From SIG565 sp045646145 (GTDB lineage Bacteria > Bacillota > Clostridia > Oscillospirales > Acutalibacteraceae): a DNA stretch of 37,272 nt. Position 1 is the stretch's first letter, and every line of letters begins with the position of its first letter. The notes below the pieces were generated by a model that saw nothing but the letters and a program-made list of their open reading frames with translations, made no database searches and had not been told where the DNA came from. The stretch covers positions 1 through 37,272 of the forward strand of contig JAZRKE010000005.1 in NCBI GenBank assembly GCA_045646145.1, read 5' to 3'. This document shows, piece after piece, positions 1 to 6,967 of this stretch. The position numbers and the translations under genes were made by a program.

Positions 1-125
1 CAACCAACCCAATTATTGACGAGACTCCCGTTGCCGATATTCCCGAACAGGTTGCTGAACCCGAAACGGAATCTGAGCAATTATCTTTATTTGATGGCAT
101 TGACGATAATTCGTTACCATTTTAA
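1..125 (+). CDS. SSB-like protein, C-terminal fragment (cut by window edge)
   Basis: An open frame enters from the left edge (first full codon at base 3) and stops at 123-125, giving about 40 visible residues. They are acidic and Pro/Glu-rich and end in SEQLSLFDGIDDNSLPF. The tip DDNSLPF resembles the acidic DDDxPF tail of bacterial single-stranded DNA-binding proteins, which recruits repair and replication enzymes. Just before it, QLSLF matches the QL[S/D]LF pentapeptide used to bind the DNA polymerase sliding clamp. The folded domain lies outside the window, so the family is not proven. It is codirectional with the recombinase downstream and is probably cargo of the same integrated element. 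A clamp-binding protein other than SSB is the main alternative. Confidence 0.5.
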   Translation, partial: TNPIIDETPVADIPEQVAEPETESEQLSLFDGIDDNSLPF

Positions 126-135
126 TTAAAAACAA

Positions 136-180
136 TCAGCCACCGTTTTGGTCGGCAATGGTCGGGGAAATGGTGGCTGA
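136..180. repeat. Inverted repeat after the SSB-like gene
   Basis: TCAGCCACC (136-144) and GGTGGCTGA (172-180) are perfect 9-base complements enclosing 27 bases that contain two GGTCGG-type direct repeats. It sits 10 bases after the stop codon of the upstream fragment. There is no T-run after it, so it is a weak candidate for an intrinsic terminator. It may instead be a processing or protein-binding site of the island. Confidence 0.45.
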
Positions 181-232
181 CTCTGAATACGAAATGCGCT
201 AAAATATTTTAATGAAAGGAGTGCTAAATCAC

Positions 233-385
233 TTGAAAGTCACTATCGCAAGATGTGACCTTAAGTGCAATGAATATGAAAATGCTATTACTGAAAATGA
301 AATTGAATTGTCCACTGAAGGCATTATTGAACTTATGTATTTAATTTATAAAAACGATATGAAAGGAAGCATAACTAATGAATAA
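233..385 (+). CDS. Small hypothetical protein (50 aa) upstream of recombinase
   Basis: Short frame starting TTG at 233, with AAAGGAG at 215-221 as ribosome site, and ending TAA at 383-385. The product is about 50 residues, rich in Glu and Asn, starting MKVTIARCDLKCNEYEN. No membrane segment or known motif is visible. An in-frame ATG at 212 lies upstream but lacks a ribosome site. The frame overlaps the recombinase start by eight bases, which suggests translational coupling and supports it being real. I do not recognise the family. The position directly ahead of a large serine recombinase suggests a small accessory protein of the island, but nothing in the sequence proves a function. Confidence 0.45.
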   Translation: MKVTIARCDLKCNEYENAITENEIELSTEGIIELMYLIYKNDMKGSITNE

Positions 386-2153
386 AATTCCCTTATACAT
401 TTATTCTAAATTAACGGCAAAAAAGCAAACTAATGAAGTCTTTGACTATGCTGAAGCTCATAATTTAGAAATACACCTCATAGATAAAGACTTGGTTTTC
501 ATCAACCCCGATTTTTACAATATATCAATAAAGCGAGATAGAAAAAAGAGCAATAATGTGATTATATATGCACGTTTTTCTTCTTCAAACCAAAATGAAA
601 TCTCTATTACAGGGCAATTAGACGAGTGCTTTAAGTATTGTACTAATGAACATTATACTGTTATTGCTATATATGTTGATATGGCAATAACAGGTACAAA
701 CGACAGACGATATGCTCTTCAAAAATTAAACGAGGACATATCTAATCAAAAGTATAATGGTTGTAATATTATCGTTTACAAGTCTAATCGCTTTTTTAGA
801 AACAGGAAAAAATCTTCATTTTACAAATGTATTTATGAAACATTTGGAATTGATGTAGAATCGGCAACACAACACTATGGCAAAGGCAAAGACTCAACAT
901 TTATGAAAACTATGGAAGAAGGTCTTGACGAATATTTTTCTGTTGATTTGTCCGAAGCAGTAAAAAGAGGTTTGAAACAACGAGCATTGCAATGCCGATA
1001 TACAGGTGGTTATGTCACATATGGGTATCAAATCAACAAGGAAACAAAACTCTATGAAATCAACGAAACCGAAGCAGAAAACGTGCGAATGGTTTTCAAA
1101 ATGTATGCCGATAAAAAAGGATATACGGAGATTTTGCGAGAGTTGGACGCTCGTGGTGCTATCACAAGAAAAGGTGTTCCTTTCGCAAAAAACACATTGG
1201 GAGATATGTTAGAAAATGAAAAATACATTGGTACTTATACCTATGGTGTAAGGACTCCCAAAGACGAAAACGGCAGCAGAAACTCGCACAAATACAACTC
1301 TGCAGAGAATATCATTAAAATTCCTAATGGCATACCCGCTATTGTTGATGAAGATATATTTGCATTGGCACAAAAGCGAAAAGAAGCAAATAAACACGGA
1401 ACACATAGCAAACGAGAAAAAGAAAAATATTTGCTTACGGGTTTATTATACTGTGCCGAGTGTGGTCACGCTTTTACAGGCAATGTAAGATATGCAGGAA
1501 GAAACAAAACCAAATATGTGACTTATCGTTGCACTAATCACAACAAAGGCGAAAAATGCGAGTGTAAAGAAGTAAATAGAGATTATCTTGAAAACTTTGT
1601 TATTGATACTATTATCAATCGTGTTCTTATTTCAGAACGAGCAAAGGTCTTACTTGAGGAGTTTAGAGAAAGACAAATCAAAGGTAATTCGGAATATCAT
1701 AACAGAATTAAATCTCTGCATAAAGAAATATCTTCTCTTGAAACACAAAGAAGAAACATTCTAAATGCCGTTGATAAGGGTATTGCAACCGATGACTTGC
1801 TTGAACATTTACAGGACAAAAAACACGAAATAGAGAGAATTAAAGCAAAGGTAAAGGAATTGGAAAATAACGCTCCTAAACCTATTGATGAAAAAGAGTT
1901 TAAAAAACTCATTGAAAAAACAAAAGAAGTCATCAAACAAAAAAGCGTTGATGACTTGAGGAGATTGATTTCCTTTTATGTTTCTCGCATAGAAATAGGA
2001 AAGGATGACATTTCTGTCATCCTTTCTTTTACCAATATTGTGTTATTGGTTGGTGGAGGTGAGGGGAGTCGAACCCCTGTCCGAAAACTTATTCCTATGG
2101 TTTTCTCCGAGCGCAGTTATTTATTGAAATTCCTCTTTTTTCAGGTTAAATAA
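378..2153 (+). CDS. Large serine recombinase (integrase of an ssrA-integrated island)
   Basis: Site-specific recombinase that would cut and rejoin attachment sites to integrate or excise the element on its left. The catalytic domain starts late: YARFSS with the likely nucleophile Ser68, then YVDMAITG and KSNRFFRNR, which carries the conserved arginines. About 57 residues precede it, an unusual N-terminal extension. A recombinase DNA-binding domain follows (RALQCRYTGGYVTYGYQIN onward), then a zinc ribbon with paired cysteines (YCAECGHAFTG; RCTNHNKGEKCEC), then a long coiled coil around residues 440-500. AAAGGAAG at 363-370 supports the ATG. The natural end is probably near SVILSFTN: the last 35-40 residues, including GGGEGSRTPVRK, are the reverse strand of the tmRNA 3' end. 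The codons are A/T-rich compared with the neighbouring chromosome, consistent with a transferred element. Confidence 0.9.
   Translation: MNKIPLYIYSKLTAKKQTNEVFDYAEAHNLEIHLIDKDLVFINPDFYNISIKRDRKKSNNVIIYARFSSSNQNEISITGQLDECFKYCTNEHYTVIAIYVDMAITGTNDRRYALQKLNEDISNQKYNGCNIIVYKSNRFFRNRKKSSFYKCIYETFGIDVESATQHYGKGKDSTFMKTMEEGLDEYFSVDLSEAVKRGLKQRALQCRYTGGYVTYGYQINKETKLYEINETEAENVRMVFKMYADKKGYTEILRELDARGAITRKGVPFAKNTLGDMLENEKYIGTYTYGVRTPKDENGSRNSHKYNSAENIIKIPNGIPAIVDEDIFALAQKRKEANKHGTHSKREKEKYLLTGLLYCAECGHAFTGNVRYAGRNKTKYVTYRCTNHNKGEKCECKEVNRDYLENFVIDTIINRVLISERAKVLLEEFRERQIKGNSEYHNRIKSLHKEISSLETQRRNILNAVDKGIATDDLLEHLQDKKHEIERIKAKVKELENNAPKPIDEKEFKKLIEKTKEVIKQKSVDDLRRLISFYVSRIEIGKDDISVILSFTNIVLLVGGGEGSRTPVRKLIPMVFSERSYLLKFLFFQVK
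2000..2030. terminator. Bidirectional hairpin inside the recombinase 3' codons, after ssrA
   Basis: AAAGGATGACA (2000-2010), loop TTTC, then TGTCATCCTTT (2015-2025) is a perfect 11-base stem, extended by G1999-C2026, and followed by TTTT on the plus strand. On the minus strand it lies 21 bases beyond the CCA end of ssrA. It may therefore end the recombinase transcript and limit readthrough from ssrA. It lies inside recombinase codons, 5' of the frame's stop. Confidence 0.55.
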
Positions 2154-2396
2154 CAAACCTCAAAAAAGAGTAGCCTTTAATGAGTGATGTGCTTAAAGGC
2201 GTAGGCACATCCACTTTACCCGCTAATCGACGCCCACCTGAAGCTGCGGGATTCTTCATTAGGACGGCTGCCTAATTAGGCAGCAAGTGCAACTTTATTG
2301 TTGTCAGTTAATTTTAAAATTGCGGCTTTTATAGCGGTACCGCACCGCTGCTCGCTTACCATAGTTCAAAATCCCCGTCGAAACCTTTACGCCCCC
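2051..2396 (-). ncRNA. ssrA: tmRNA (transfer-messenger RNA)
   Basis: Rescues ribosomes stalled on broken messages together with SmpB, tagging the unfinished protein for proteolysis. On the minus strand the 5' end reads GGGGGCGTAAAGGTTTCGAC and the 3' end has a T-arm (AGGGG, loop TTCGACT, CCCCT), an acceptor strand CACCTCC, discriminator A and an encoded CCA (2051-2053). The mRNA-like part ends in codons for DNNKVALAA and TAA. With the tRNA-borne alanine the predicted tag is ADNNKVALAA, taking GAC after TTAACT as the resume codon. The acceptor stem pairs except for a C-A mismatch at pair 6. smpB lies just upstream on the same strand, the usual partnership. The 3' end is overlapped by the island recombinase frame. 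Confidence 0.95.
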
Positions 2397-2403
2397 AAAT
2401 TTT

Positions 2404-2438
2404 AAGTAAGAGGTAATAGTGAAGAGGTAAGAAGTAAC
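2404..2438. repeat. Degenerate heptanucleotide repeat between smpB and ssrA
   Basis: Five consecutive purine-rich heptads on the plus strand: AAGTAAG, AGGTAAT, AGTGAAG, AGGTAAG, AAGTAAC. They fill the space between the smpB stop codon and the region just ahead of the ssrA 5' end, about seven bases before GGGGGC. A TAAAAT that could be a -10 box for ssrA follows on the minus strand. Confidence 0.6.
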
Positions 2439-2896
2439 TATCTATTTTGTTCTTTAATCGCCCTTTCGATATCTCTGTTTGCGGCTTTTTTAGCGGCTTC
2501 GGCTCGTTTATCATAAAGCTTTTTACCTTTACAAACCCCTAACTGCACCTTAACGAGTGAACCTTTAAAATAGAGCGATAAAGGAATAAGGGTTAACCCT
2601 TGCTGCTGTGTGAGCCCCAATAGACGCATAATTTCCTTTTTGTGAAGCAGCAGTTTCCTATTACGCATTGGTGGTTTATTAAATATATTTCCCTGCTCAT
2701 AGGGGGAAATATGCATCTGCTTGATAATCATTTCGCCGCCGTCTACGCTGCACCACGCATCCTTTAAATTAACGCCACCGCGCCTTATTGACTTTATTTC
2801 GGTGCCCGAAAGAGAAATACCGGCTTCAATACTTTCTTCAACAAAATAATCGTGAAAAGCTTTTTTGTTGGTTGTAATAGTTTTTATATTATCCAC
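2438..2896 (-). CDS. smpB: SsrA-binding protein SmpB
   Basis: Small basic RNA-binding protein that delivers tmRNA to stalled ribosomes in trans-translation. 152 residues, normal for the family. Hallmarks are HDYFVEESIEAGISLSGTEIKSIR near the N-terminus (a 24-residue family signature, quoted here as HDYFVEESIEAG then ISLSGTEIKSIR), YEQGNIFN in the middle, GKKLYDKR, and a basic C-terminal tail that inserts in the ribosomal A site. The start is GTG at 2894-2896 with AAAGGAGGG seven bases ahead. ssrA lies 41 bases downstream on the same strand, so the two partners may be cotranscribed, although ssrA could have its own promoter. A possible promoter sits about 165 bases upstream (3060-3088), separated by a 140-base duplicated segment. 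Confidence 0.97.
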   Translation of the reverse strand: MDNIKTITTNKKAFHDYFVEESIEAGISLSGTEIKSIRRGGVNLKDAWCSVDGGEMIIKQMHISPYEQGNIFNKPPMRNRKLLLHKKEIMRLLGLTQQQGLTLIPLSLYFKGSLVKVQLGVCKGKKLYDKRAEAAKKAANRDIERAIKEQNR

Positions 2897-2914
2897 CGTT
2901 ATCCCTCCTTTGTT

Positions 2915-3072
2915 AGGTTATTATATCATAAAAACAAGGCTGTTAAGCCTTGAAAGCGGCAAAGCCGCTGCAAAACGAAGGCAAGCGTTTTGCTTTTTAG
3001 CCATTCAATGTTCTCCGAAATAGTCTAAATCTGTGATTTAGCAATTATTTCGTGAGGTTATTATATCATAAA
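2915..3072. repeat. 18-bp direct repeat bounding a 140-bp hairpin-rich segment
   Basis: AGGTTATTATATCATAAA occurs at 2915-2932 and again at 3055-3072, a 140-base period. Read on the minus strand each copy holds a TATAAT. The segment between has several short palindromes: AAGGCT/AGCCTT (about 2936-2949), AGCGGC/GCCGCT, GCAAAACG/CGTTTTGC and CTAAATC/GATTTAG. The arrangement looks like a small insertion with a target duplication, or a local duplication of the smpB promoter region. Confidence 0.6.
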
Positions 3073-3088
3073 TACGGTATGCGGTCAA
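3060..3088 (-). promoter_or_regulatory. Predicted promoter for smpB
   Basis: Minus strand TTGACC (3088-3083), 17-base spacer, TATAAT (3065-3060). This is the best sigma-A-type match upstream of smpB. The second TATAAT copy (2925-2920), nearer to smpB, has only a weak TTAACA at 15 bases, so the distal one is the better candidate. Confidence 0.6.
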
Positions 3089-3104
3089 GGTGAAGAAAAT
3101 AGCA

Positions 3105-3130
3105 AAAAGCCGCCAATTTTGACGGCTTTT
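3105..3130 (-). terminator. Intrinsic terminator of the amidase gene
   Basis: AAAAGCCG pairs with CGGCTTTT around a short loop (one internal mismatch). On the minus strand it is followed by TTTTTGC. It starts one base past the amidase stop codon. Confidence 0.8.
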
Positions 3131-3131
3131 G

Positions 3132-5120
3132 TTATTGTATGGAACGGAAGTAATCGAGTATACCCTCGACAATAGCATCTGCTTTTTTATCGGTTGCAGA
3201 ATCACTTACAATATTTTGATAATCGGTTTTATTAGACATAAATCCGTTTTCTGTAAGTACAACAGGGCAGGTGGTGATGCGCGATACATAGTAGTAATGC
3301 GACTCGGTAGGCCAGATTTTATTATAAAGCTCTGTATTTTCAGTTCTCGTGGCTATAAATTCCGCCGCTGTTTTTGAATACGGTGTAAAATAAGCCGACC
3401 TGAAGCCATTAGGCGAACGCGAACTGTTCGAATCGTGATGAATTGCAACACAGAGATTGGAAATAGAATTTTTGAGTTTCTGCATTCGATCAGGCGGATT
3501 AATTTCCGTGGAATTATCGGTGCGGTTAAGTATAATGTCTGCACCTAAATTTTCAAGTCTGTCGGCAATCTTTTCAGCTAAAATCAGGTTGCATTTTGCT
3601 TCATTATAATAGGGAGACAAGGTGGCTCCTGCACCACCGTCACTTCCACCATGTCCGACATCGATATAAACGGTGATACCTTCAAGTGAGTTTTCATTTT
3701 CCATTTTTGCAGGATTTAAAAATCGGAAAATGAGGTTGCCATCAGTGTCATAATAGCAATCCCAACCGTAAAATCCTCCTGTTTTATTAAGCTGCAATCT
3801 TAGAGTATAGTCGTTTTCATTCTTTATAATTTTCGCACTCTTAAAAATGGGGTGGTCATCAGGTATCTGGGGTTCTCCCGTCATAACCGTTGCGTAGCAG
3901 AAGGTTATATCCAGATAAGAAAATGTAACGTTATCCATCGTGTAACCCATATTGGTTTTCTTGTAGGACTGATTTTTAAGCTCGAAATAAAATGGCGCTT
4001 TCCAATCACTCTTAAATGTTAAAAATGTATACTTCTCATCGGTTTCAAAACCTAAAATTTCAAGTTCATTATGGTCGGGAAGTTTGCCTATAGTGGTAGT
4101 GGCAACGGTGTGGGAATAGTCATAAGTAGCGTTTGTTTCGGTGTATATTCTTCTGCCACAGCGCAACTTTAAATAATTTTTCTTACCGTTTACTATAATG
4201 CCCTCAGCACAATAATCCTGTGTGCCCTTGGGTAAATAACTGTAGGCAGGGTTTGAGTAATCATCTCTTGTTTTGCCGTTAAAGGTTTCGGCATAATCAG
4301 CCGTAACCGTAGCAATAAGCCCGGAGCCGACATCTATATAATCCCCGCCCGATGGTGTAACTGATGGATCGGAATCCTTAATTATACTGCTTCTTTTAAC
4401 CGTTATTTTTCCTGAAGTGGCGGTATCGGTAATACCATCTTTAGCGGCCTTAAAGGTGATTTTTCCGAGATTTATGTTTTCTTTATTGCCCGACGGTAGC
4501 TCGAAGGTGCCTACATAATTTACAAATGTATCACTGAGTGCAGTGTCGGTGTCGTTTTGTGTGTCGGTCTTTTCACATTCAACCGTCTTACCGTTCAAGG
4601 TTGCGGTAACCTTACTTCCAAGGCGTGCAGTAACATTAACCGAGAGCACCGAGCCGCTGCTGTAGGTCTTATCTCCTTTTGGCTCGAAACTGTCAATTAG
4701 CACATAACGGTAGCGCACGGTTTTCGAAATGACCGCTTCTTTTTGTTGGAATTTAAAGGTGTTGGCTCCGATTTTAAGGTAGACCTTAACCGAAAAGGCT
4801 CCGTCGGGTGCACATTCAATTTTTTCACCGTTTATTAAAAGTGGTGCCTTAGGGTCGCAGGAACCGGTAAATACATATGTAGACTCAGTTGTGGTGGTGT
4901 CCTCGGCTTCGGGTGCGGTAATTACGAGCGGGATTTCAGGTTCAAACAAAGCCACAGTGTCTTCGCTGATTACAGGCTGTGGCGGAGGGGGAGTTTCGGG
5001 CGGTTTGCTTAAATATAAGCATAGAAAAGCACTTAAAGCCACGATGAGAAGAATAGCTGACGCAATAAGTGTATTTTTTAAGGTTATGTATTTTTTTAAA
5101 TTTTTAAGTTTTTTAAGCAT
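3132..5120 (-). CDS. Membrane-anchored N-acetylmuramoyl-L-alanine amidase
   Basis: Cell-wall hydrolase that cleaves the bond between muramic acid and the stem peptide. About 662 residues from the ATG at 5118-5120, preceded by GGGGAG six bases upstream; an in-frame start 13 codons earlier has no ribosome site. A transmembrane segment near residues 18-38 is followed by a Pro-rich linker (PPETPPPPQP), so the rest is outside the cell. The middle region has Ig-like and beta-rich modules (for example FTGSCDPKAPLLINGEKI). The last ~185 residues are an Amidase_3 catalytic domain: zinc ligands in VGHGG, YNEAKCN and IHHDS, and the catalytic glutamate in LTENGFMSN. The domain looks intact. The gene stands alone between its own promoter and terminator. 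The exact wall substrate and role (division, spore or surface) cannot be read from sequence. Confidence 0.9.
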   Translation of the reverse strand: MLKKLKNLKKYITLKNTLIASAILLIVALSAFLCLYLSKPPETPPPPQPVISEDTVALFEPEIPLVITAPEAEDTTTTESTYVFTGSCDPKAPLLINGEKIECAPDGAFSVKVYLKIGANTFKFQQKEAVISKTVRYRYVLIDSFEPKGDKTYSSGSVLSVNVTARLGSKVTATLNGKTVECEKTDTQNDTDTALSDTFVNYVGTFELPSGNKENINLGKITFKAAKDGITDTATSGKITVKRSSIIKDSDPSVTPSGGDYIDVGSGLIATVTADYAETFNGKTRDDYSNPAYSYLPKGTQDYCAEGIIVNGKKNYLKLRCGRRIYTETNATYDYSHTVATTTIGKLPDHNELEILGFETDEKYTFLTFKSDWKAPFYFELKNQSYKKTNMGYTMDNVTFSYLDITFCYATVMTGEPQIPDDHPIFKSAKIIKNENDYTLRLQLNKTGGFYGWDCYYDTDGNLIFRFLNPAKMENENSLEGITVYIDVGHGGSDGGAGATLSPYYNEAKCNLILAEKIADRLENLGADIILNRTDNSTEINPPDRMQKLKNSISNLCVAIHHDSNSSRSPNGFRSAYFTPYSKTAAEFIATRTENTELYNKIWPTESHYYYVSRITTCPVVLTENGFMSNKTDYQNIVSDSATDKKADAIVEGILDYFRSIQ

Positions 5121-5149
5121 TTTAAACTCCCCAAATACTAGCTTATTAT

Positions 5150-5178
5150 AATTTAACACAAAATAAAGTATTTGTCAA
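5150..5178 (-). promoter_or_regulatory. Predicted promoter of the amidase gene
   Basis: Minus strand TTGACA (5178-5173), 17-base spacer, TAAATT (5155-5150), about 30 bases ahead of the start codon. The -35 is perfect; the -10 matches 4 of 6. Confidence 0.55.
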
Positions 5179-5221
5179 AGTAAAGAAAAACTCATAATAT
5201 GCAGTTTTTATGCATTTATTT

Positions 5222-5274
5222 AAGTGTTTTTTGCATAAAATACAATTTATCAAGATTTTTTATGCAAAACACTT
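5222..5274. promoter_or_regulatory. Inverted repeat, candidate operator of the ABC transporter
   Basis: AAGTGTTTTTTGCAT (5222-5236) mirrors ATGCAAAACACTT (5262-5274), differing only by two extra T. The right half overlaps the -35 box at 5273. More TGCAT-like motifs lie between the divergent promoters. It could be a repressor site; ArgR-like palindromes are one possibility but the match is loose. Confidence 0.35.
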
Positions 5275-5301
5275 GCATTTTTATTAAAGGTGTGATATAT
5301 T
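5273..5301 (+). promoter_or_regulatory. Predicted promoter of the amino-acid ABC transporter
   Basis: TTGCAT (5273-5278), 17-base spacer, TATATT (5296-5301), followed by AGGAGG at 5321-5326 and ATG at 5335. Confidence 0.65.
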
Positions 5302-5334
5302 AATGATACTAACATTTTTTAGGAGGAACAAAAA

Positions 5335-6180
5335 ATGAAAAAAATTATAGCTTTAACCCTTGCGTTATTAATGGTTGCGGCTTGCTTTGCAGGTTGCGGC
5401 GGCACAAAAAGCGAAGCATCAAAGGTTATTGATATTGCCTTAACCAATGAAGACTATGCTTTTGGAGTTGACAAAAATCAACCCGACCTTTTAACTCAGG
5501 TAAATGCTTTTATTGCTGAGATTAAGAGCAACGGCAAATTTGATGAAATCTGTAACAAGTATTTTGGTGACGGTACACCTACTCCTGTTACCTCGATGCC
5601 TGAGGATGCTTCCAAAGATCAGCTTGTAGTTGCTACCAATGCTGCTTTTGAGCCATTTGAGTACACCGAAGGTGATAAGTATTTGGGCATTGATATGGAA
5701 ATTGCTGCATTACTGGCCCAGAAACTCGGCAAGGAACTAGTAATTAAGCATATGGACTTTGACGCTGTTTGTCTGTCTGTTGGTCAGCAGAAGTGCGATA
5801 TTGCAATGGCAGGACTTACCGTTAAAGAGGATAGAAAAGAGCATGTTAACTTCTCGGATACATATTATAATGCCGCTCAGAAGCTTATAGTTCGCGGCGA
5901 CAATACTGAATTTGATGAATGCAAAACTGCAGATGAGGTTATTGCAATTTTAAATGCAAAAACCAAAGATACCAAGGTAGGCTATCAGAACGGTACAACT
6001 GGCGCTGCTTTTGTTCAGGGTGATGAGTCTTGGGAGTTTGAAGCACTTCCTGTAACTGGTGTTGGTTATAAGAACGGTTCTCTTGCGGTTCAGGACCTAA
6101 TAAATGGTAATCTTGATATTGTTGTTATAGACTCTGCTCCCGCTGTTTGCATTACCGAAGCTATCAACGCAGTAGCATAA
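5335..6180 (+). CDS. Polar amino-acid ABC transporter substrate-binding lipoprotein, apparently circularly permuted
   Basis: Extracellular receptor that hands an amino acid to the permease encoded next. 281 residues with a lipoprotein signal (CFAGC, lipidated Cys at about 20). The order of parts is unusual. Residues ~28-77 (KVIDIALTNEDYAFGVDKN through FDEICNKYFGDG) read like the usual C-terminal end of the SBP_bac_3 family. A ~17-residue linker (TPTPVTSMPEDASKDQ) leads into the usual mature N-terminus, LVVATNAAFEPFEYTEG, then GIDMEIAALLAQKLG, AMAGLTVKEDRKEHVNFSD and VGYQNGTTGAAF. The protein stops at VVIDSAPAVCITEAINAVA, where normal members continue into the segment found here at the front. 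So nothing is missing; it is rearranged. The ligand is not determinable. A strong AGGAGG precedes the ATG. Confidence 0.9.
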   Translation: MKKIIALTLALLMVAACFAGCGGTKSEASKVIDIALTNEDYAFGVDKNQPDLLTQVNAFIAEIKSNGKFDEICNKYFGDGTPTPVTSMPEDASKDQLVVATNAAFEPFEYTEGDKYLGIDMEIAALLAQKLGKELVIKHMDFDAVCLSVGQQKCDIAMAGLTVKEDRKEHVNFSDTYYNAAQKLIVRGDNTEFDECKTADEVIAILNAKTKDTKVGYQNGTTGAAFVQGDESWEFEALPVTGVGYKNGSLAVQDLINGNLDIVVIDSAPAVCITEAINAVA

Positions 6181-6203
6181 TTTCAAAATAACAATATATT
6201 ACG

Positions 6204-6234
6204 CAAACACCTCACCATTTCGGTGGGGCGTTTG
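6204..6234 (+). terminator. Intercistronic hairpin between binding protein and permease
   Basis: CAAACACCTCACC (6204-6216), loop ATTTC, GGTGGGGCGTTTG (6222-6234), one mismatch and one G-T pair. There is no T-run. It probably protects the binding-protein mRNA or acts as a partial terminator, a common way to make more receptor than permease. Confidence 0.6.
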
Positions 6235-6256
6235 TTGTGATAAGTAGGGTAATTAA

Positions 6257-6967
6257 ATGGGAAATTTTGATAGAAAAATTGAAGTTTTTATAGAACAGTT
6301 TATAAAATATGAAGGCTATAAACGCGTTTTAGAAGGTCTGCAAAATACACTGATAATTGCCGTTATGGGACTTATTATCGGTATTGTTATCGGCACTCTT
6401 ATAGCGGCAGTGAGGGTAATGCCTAAATACAAGCGTTTACCTCGAATTCTCAATGGATTCTGCGATGTTTATGTGAGTTTTTTTAGAGGCACACCTATAG
6501 TTGTTCAGTTGTTACTTTTTTATTATGTAATGTTACCGTTGCTTTCGCTTCAGATGACCTCTGTGAGCGTATCTGTTATAGTTTTTGGACTGAATTCCGG
6601 AGCATATATATCCGAGATAATGCGTGCAGGTATTCTTTCTGTTGATAGCGGACAGATGGAGGGCGGTAGGGCTATGGGACTTTCCTTTTCAGCTGCTATG
6701 ATGAAAATAGTGATACCGCAAGCAGTAAAAAATATTCTTCCTACCCTTGGAAACGAATTTATAGTTCTTATTAAAGAAACTTCGGTTGTAAGCTTTGTAG
6801 GTGCTACCGACCTTTATGTTGCATTTAACAACATAGGCTCTAACAGCTATGAATTTATGGTACCGTATCTTGCAATGGCTATTATCTATATAGTTTTAGT
6901 CTTGATAATAAGTACACTTATAAAAATTATGGAAAGGAGTCTGAGAAAAGGTGATAAGAGTATCTAA
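6257..6967 (+). CDS. Amino-acid ABC transporter permease (HisM/GlnP family)
   Basis: Integral membrane subunit forming the import channel. 236 residues, normal for the family. Hydrophobic segments are evident around residues 28-52, 75-105, 150-175 and 200-225. The cytoplasmic EAA-type loop that docks the ATPase reads MEGGRAMGLSFSAAMMKIVI, and the family motif SFFRGTPIVVQLLLFYY is present. A weak AGTAGGG ribosome site precedes ATG 6257. Its 3' end overlaps the ATPase gene by 17 bases. Only one permease gene is seen, so the channel is probably a homodimer. Confidence 0.95.
   Translation: MGNFDRKIEVFIEQFIKYEGYKRVLEGLQNTLIIAVMGLIIGIVIGTLIAAVRVMPKYKRLPRILNGFCDVYVSFFRGTPIVVQLLLFYYVMLPLLSLQMTSVSVSVIVFGLNSGAYISEIMRAGILSVDSGQMEGGRAMGLSFSAAMMKIVIPQAVKNILPTLGNEFIVLIKETSVVSFVGATDLYVAFNNIGSNSYEFMVPYLAMAIIYIVLVLIISTLIKIMERSLRKGDKSI

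Noticed and set aside
2041..2153. Recombinase C-terminal extension as a functional domain
   Set aside because: The residues GGGEGSRTPVRK onward are the complement of the tmRNA 3' end, so they are a by-product of the integration site.
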